The notes under the pieces: generated by a model
What the model was told of the DNA's origin: nothing
The model's database searches: none
What the model saw: the letters and a program-made list of their open reading frames with translations, nothing else
Shown: positions 60,800 to 64,000 of the stretch, piece after piece
How the letters are laid out: each line of letters begins with the position of its first letter
Position numbering within the stretch: position 1 is the stretch's first letter
Translations under genes and position numbers: made by a program
Assembly: GCA_964524145.1 (NCBI GenBank)
Contig: CAZGCA010000022.1
Location: forward strand, 3,480-67,479
From: CAZGCA01 sp964524145
GTDB taxonomy: Bacteria > Hydrogenedentota > CAZGCA01
Reading direction: 5' to 3'
Length of the DNA stretch: 64,000 nucleotides

Positions 60800-60970
60800 T
60801 CAGGACGGGGAACTCATCTGTGACTTCCCCGCCCACGTCTTGTCTCCGATGTTGCGCAGTGTGCCTACGCGCAGCATAGTCTGCGTTCAGATCCAAGGAC
60901 CAAGATCGCGAGACCTCAGCCCTGGACCCTAAACCCTAAACCCTAAACCCTGAATCCTGAACCCGAACTA
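60800..60970 (-). repeat. 3' repeat block of prepilin gene 3, with heptad array
   Basis: This is the second copy of the block described at 59141-59298. Positions 60927-60968 hold six heptamers: three exact CCCTAAA, then CCCTGAA, TCCTGAA and CCCGAAC (TTTAGGG-type on the coding strand). Copy 1 has four degenerate heptads at 59269-59296. Confidence 0.85.
60806..60831 (-). terminator. Hairpin after prepilin gene 3
   Basis: ACGGGGAACTCA and TGACTTCCCCGC form a stem with one mismatch around a four-base loop, homologous to the perfect hairpin at 59147-59174. It lies about 140 bases after the stop codon. Terminator function is likely but there is no strong T-run. Confidence 0.55.
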
Positions 60971-61900
60971 GTACCCCGCGCCTATAGCGCTCACCAGCGC
61001 GGCGGGATGCTTGCCGGGATACTTGAGGAATTCGACGTGCCCGTCAAGATAGAGACAGTTTGCCCCGCCCGGCACGTGGTTGAATCGCGCCACGCGGTTG
61101 CTTCTGTCTTTTCTGTTCCCTTCAATGTGGTCCCACATGATGGGGATCTCGCTTTGTGCCATTGCGCTCCCCGCAGGATTGTTGATGTCCGTGATCATGA
61201 ACCGCTCGATACCTTCGCGCAACCGGTAGATCGTGTTGCCGCCCGCGTTGCCCTGGGCCGTTACCGTGCCCGCGGAAAGATAAATGCTATCGAGCTTGTC
61301 GTCGATCGCGTTCTGCAACCCCGCCACCACCTCAAGGTCTTCGTCAAGGGCGCTTTTCGGGTCAGGGTGAGTGAACAGGCGCCTCAACACCGCGTATTGT
61401 GACGCGAATATCATCGTCAACCAGACCGCTTCGTCCTCACACACCCACCCGTAATAGAGATAGCTTCTCTTGTCGCCGATATTTCTCGGATCGAGCTTGC
61501 CGTAAAGCGGCGACGTGGGAACAGTGTTGCACCAGCCGCCTCCCGGACACTCGATGTACTCTTCAGGGTCGCCGCGGGTGCTCGACGGACAGAAGAAGAG
61601 TTTCAAATCCGTGAGGTATTCAGGATAGACGGCTGGACCGTCCATTATCGCACGGATGCCCGTGTCGGTCGGATCGTCCTCCTGGGATTCGTCACCGCTG
61701 CGCGGAAGCCGCCCGTTCCACTCGTTGGCGTACATCTTGAACACAATACCCCACTGTTTCAGGTTGTTCGCGCAACTTGCCCTTCGAGCCGCCTCACGCG
61801 CGCGTGCCAGCGCCGGCAAAAGGATTGCCGCCAGGATCCCGATAATCGCGATCACCACCAGCAGCTCGATCAACGTAAAACCGCGTTTCCCGTTTCTCAT
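60968..61900 (-). CDS. Prepilin-like protein with N-terminal methylation motif (copy 3)
   Basis: This 310-aa protein starts MRNGKRG and FTLIELLVVIAIIGILAAIL with the same helix end and a C-terminal NHVPGGANCLYLDGHVEFLKYPGK. The mid-region YRLREGIERFMITDINNPAGSAMAQSE matches the other copies. GAAAGGAG lies 11 bases ahead of the ATG. The three genes share N- and C-terminal ends and that central block but differ elsewhere, consistent with duplication then diversification of the exposed part. Confidence 0.9.
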   Translation of the reverse strand: MRNGKRGFTLIELLVVIAIIGILAAILLPALARAREAARRASCANNLKQWGIVFKMYANEWNGRLPRSGDESQEDDPTDTGIRAIMDGPAVYPEYLTDLKLFFCPSSTRGDPEEYIECPGGGWCNTVPTSPLYGKLDPRNIGDKRSYLYYGWVCEDEAVWLTMIFASQYAVLRRLFTHPDPKSALDEDLEVVAGLQNAIDDKLDSIYLSAGTVTAQGNAGGNTIYRLREGIERFMITDINNPAGSAMAQSEIPIMWDHIEGNRKDRSNRVARFNHVPGGANCLYLDGHVEFLKYPGKHPAALVSAIGAGY

Positions 61901-61954
61901 TGCTCTTGCACTCCTTTCTCACCAAACGGCAGAACCCCCGCTTGTTATTAAGAC

Positions 61955-62063
61955 TACCCCTCCCGCTATCAATACCCTGATATTCTGCTTGGCTTCACCC
62001 CCTTCCTCAACCACTACAATCGGTCACGCTTTCTAGCCTACCACGGACTAAACATCCTGTCAA
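61955..62063 (-). promoter_or_regulatory. Promoter and conserved leader motifs of prepilin gene 3
   Basis: On the reverse strand TTGACA (complement 62058-62063), 17 bases and TAGGCT (62035-62040). In the leader are GAGGAAGGGGGTG (61996-62008), 96 bases before the ATG, and a TATTGATAGCGGGAGGGGTA segment (61955-61974). These are the third copies of the two leader motifs. Confidence 0.7.
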
Positions 62064-62099
62064 GTCCCCTTTCTCGGAAGAAGATCATGAACGCTCCGG

Positions 62100-62155
62100 C
62101 GGTATCCCGTAGCTTGGGCGTCTCGCCCAAGAAGTTTTGGGCAGGATGCCCGAGC
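62100..62155. repeat. Dispersed GGGCGTCTCGCCC repeat
   Basis: TGGGCGTCTCGCCCA is followed by GGGCAGGATGCCC. The two palindromic words also occur, as reverse complement and in the same relation, inside each 153-bp unit at 228-533. This is a third member of the same intergenic repeat family, just after the FAD oxidoreductase gene. Confidence 0.65.
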
Positions 62156-62190
62156 CACGCAAGCCAACTATCCACCTGGCCGGGACGCTA

Positions 62191-63612
62191 TCACGCCTGT
62201 TTCGACAACGGAGCCGTGCCCAGGACATGCTCCTTCATCTTCGACCCGCTGACTTCGCGCGGCGCACAGCCCTCCGCGGCCGCCATAGCCGCAGCCGTAC
62301 CGGCCGCCTCGCCCAGACCAGCAACGACCGGCATTATCCGCAACGAGGAATGCGCTTCGTGCGTCGAGCTGATACACCGCGACCCCACCAGAAGGTTGTC
62401 GAGCATCGTGGGCACGAGACACCGGTACGGTATCTCGTAGTAGTCGCCTTTTGGAACGCGCTTTATCACCGTACCTTCACCGGTCGGGTTGTGGATGTCG
62501 ATCGAGTAGGTGCTTCGCGCAATCCCGTCTTCGAACTTGCGCGCTGCGAGCACGTCCGCTTCGTCGAGCACGTACTCGCCCATGACTCTGCGCGATTCGC
62601 GCACGCCCGTCTGCGCCGCCATCTTCAGGATGAACGCGTCTTTGAACCGGGGAACACGCTGTTTGAAAAGGGCGACAAGCTCTTTGACCTGGCGCCGGGC
62701 TTCAATCTCCGCCCCGGTCATCTCGAACGTATTGGTCGAGTCCTTGCGCACGATCCTGGTCGTGTTGAAATGGTACGCGCCCGGTATCAGCGTGGCAAAC
62801 ACGAGAACGTTTTCTCTCGGCTGGTTCACCTCTCGAGCGGCTTTCGCTTCGAGCAGCACCTCTGTAAGTTCGTCGCGCACCGTCTTGACAGGTGGCTCCC
62901 CGGCAACACCGCCCATACGGAAACACAACGTCATCGGCTGGGCCAGACCGTCCGCGGCTCGACCCTTCTCGACAGCAGCCCCGGCCCGGGCGGCGAGATC
63001 GCCGTCGCCCGTCGCGTCCACGAACACCTTCCCTTCGACCGTGATAACGCCTGATTTCCCTGCCGTGTGGATGCGTTGGATTCGCCTGCCGCTGACGTCC
63101 GCTCCGACAAAGAACGAGTGCAGCAGCAACTCAACGCCGTGGTGCTGCACCATCTCGTCCAGCACGAACTTCATCACTTCATCGTCGAAAACGTGTTCTG
63201 TTTCGTCAAGCGCTTCCTCGCGTTCCATCCTGTCCAGCATCTCGTTGAAGATGGATGATGTCAACCGATCGCCCCCGAGCTTGTATCCCATGAACGGGTT
63301 GACCAGCCCCGCGGTCGCCATACCGCCCAGAAACCCGTACCGCTCGACCAGCAGCACCCGGGCACCCCGTTTCGCAGCGGCGAGCGCCGCCGAAAAACCG
63401 CCCGGACCTCCGCCCACTACCACGACGTCATACGTTTGTTTCATCTTCATGTGTCCCGATCCTAGCGACTCCGGCAGCTTCTCGACGGTTCTTCCCGTCG
63501 AGTCGAGCTGCGCCGCGAGGCCCGTACCCGCAAACGCGAATGACCCGAGAAACCGCCGCCGCGACACACCTGACAATGCCTGCACTTTGTCCGTTGCTGC
63601 TGGTTTCGCCAC
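62191..63612 (-). CDS. Tat-exported FAD-dependent oxidoreductase
   Basis: This 473-aa protein has a twin-arginine signal SRRRFLGSFAFAGTGLA (about 16-32) and then the FAD-binding VVVVGGGPGGFSAALAAAKRGARVLLVER. It continues GFLGGMATAGLVNPFMG, an internal VFVDATGDGDLAARAGA, and the C-terminal LLVGSRCISSTHEAHSSLRIMPVVAGLGEAAG typical of the FAD_oxidored (PF12831) family. Such proteins are often found with glycan-degradation genes; the substrate is unknown. The frame is open another 89 codons, but GGGAGG about 11 bases before GTG 63612 and the Tat signal position favour this start. Confidence 0.8.
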   Translation of the reverse strand: MAKPAATDKVQALSGVSRRRFLGSFAFAGTGLAAQLDSTGRTVEKLPESLGSGHMKMKQTYDVVVVGGGPGGFSAALAAAKRGARVLLVERYGFLGGMATAGLVNPFMGYKLGGDRLTSSIFNEMLDRMEREEALDETEHVFDDEVMKFVLDEMVQHHGVELLLHSFFVGADVSGRRIQRIHTAGKSGVITVEGKVFVDATGDGDLAARAGAAVEKGRAADGLAQPMTLCFRMGGVAGEPPVKTVRDELTEVLLEAKAAREVNQPRENVLVFATLIPGAYHFNTTRIVRKDSTNTFEMTGAEIEARRQVKELVALFKQRVPRFKDAFILKMAAQTGVRESRRVMGEYVLDEADVLAARKFEDGIARSTYSIDIHNPTGEGTVIKRVPKGDYYEIPYRCLVPTMLDNLLVGSRCISSTHEAHSSLRIMPVVAGLGEAAGTAAAMAAAEGCAPREVSGSKMKEHVLGTAPLSKQA

Positions 63613-64000
63613 GTTGTCTTCCACCTCCCTTACACTTCCGTAACCATTCACCGTATCCGAGAACGCCGTAACCATTGCTGCTATTGTACCACGATTTCGA
63701 TAGTTCGTGGGGCCCGAGGCCAGGGGCTGTTCGACGCTAGGCACGCTTCCGCCCTGGTTGTTATGGCGCAACTGGTCCCGTATCCCTAATCGTTCAGCAA
63801 TCCAAAGAAAGCGTACTTGTAAGACCCTACAAATAGCAACAAACATGACAAGCGGGCTTTCACCCGCCAGTTGATCCACCCCACAAGAGCACCTACAAGT
63901 CCCGCAGGGACGATTGAGAATAGCCCAGGAGTTCTACTCCTGGGACTGGAGTTTGGCCATAATCTAGTTTATGCGGTCTGTGATTTGCATCATGCTGTTT
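63613..64000. other. Right-edge intergenic region with hairpin repeats
   Basis: No gene is supported in these 388 bases. On the reverse strand a TACAAT -10-like word lies near 63692, without a good -35. From 63852 three inverted repeats follow: GCGGG/CCCGC (63852-63867), GTCCC-gca-GGGAC (63899-63911) and a perfect 9-bp stem CCCAGGAGT/ACTCCTGGG with a 3-base loop (63924-63944). They resemble a dispersed REP-like family I recall from PVC-type genomes. Confidence 0.5.

Noticed and set aside
1..64000. tRNA, rRNA or CRISPR loci
   Set aside because: No T-loop/acceptor patterns, rRNA signature segments or regularly spaced short repeats were noticed on either strand by eye; a covariance search would be decisive.

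Overview
The window looks like a chromosomal segment of a diderm, GC-rich, uncultured-type bacterium. Several traits point to the PVC superphylum / Planctomycetes / Lentisphaerae / Hydrogenedentota part of the tree: tandem prepilin-like proteins with an H-x10-DG C-terminal motif, sigma factors fused to carboxypeptidase-regulatory-like repeats, DUF1080, a TSP3-repeat protein, and dispersed GGGCGTCTCGCCC-type intergenic repeats. That placement is inference; no rRNA gene is present to settle it. I saw no tRNA, CRISPR array, transposase or phage genes.

Layout. 1-1241: edge of a cysteine hydrolase gene, a 153-bp tandem repeat and a ferritin-like gene. 1556-6039: the conserved ffh-rpsP-khpA-rimM-trmD-rplS-rnhB translation operon, followed by a TPR lipoprotein. 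8014-8341: a spaced palindrome, a perfect extended -10 promoter and a structured RNA or leader, ahead of an iron-ADH-fold enzyme with altered metal ligands. 9615-13141: small envelope proteins (SH3-like, zinc-ribbon/TPR, lipoproteins). 13210-36467: a Wzx/Wzy-type exopolysaccharide locus with a sugar kinase and nucleotidyltransferase, a radical SAM protein, TPR proteins, two ligase/polymerases, a flippase, three glycosyltransferases, methyltransferases (one frameshifted), a heparinase-like lyase, a phosphoglycosyl transferase, a Wzz protein and two sugar epimerases.

36730-48277: a ribose-type ABC permease and binding protein without an ATPase gene, a TSP3-repeat surface protein, a DUF1080 lipoprotein, two zinc MDR dehydrogenases, and genes strongly resembling Thermotoga maritima IolM, IolN and IolO. 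I read these as a Thermotoga-type inositol catabolic cluster. Two consecutive MNT/HEPN toxin-antitoxin modules sit inside it. A 33-bp exact copy of the iolN 5' end flanks the second module, and the second HEPN gene overlaps the iolN start by 4 bp.

48332-56371: two reverse-strand genes encode single proteins with an ECF sigma factor, one membrane segment and about 6-8 carboxypeptidase-regulatory-like repeats. They are separated by a frameshifted alpha/beta hydrolase and share a TGTCACA box upstream. 56571-57887: a glycosidase-like TIM-barrel protein. 58011-61900: three tandem reverse-strand prepilin-like genes. Each has its own TTGACA-N17 promoter and a leader of about 130 nt with two shared motifs; two of them have the same 3' repeat with hairpins and TTTAGGG heptads. 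62191-63612: a Tat-exported FAD oxidoreductase, then a repeat-bearing right edge.

All family assignments come from motifs and recalled family sequences; no database search was run.
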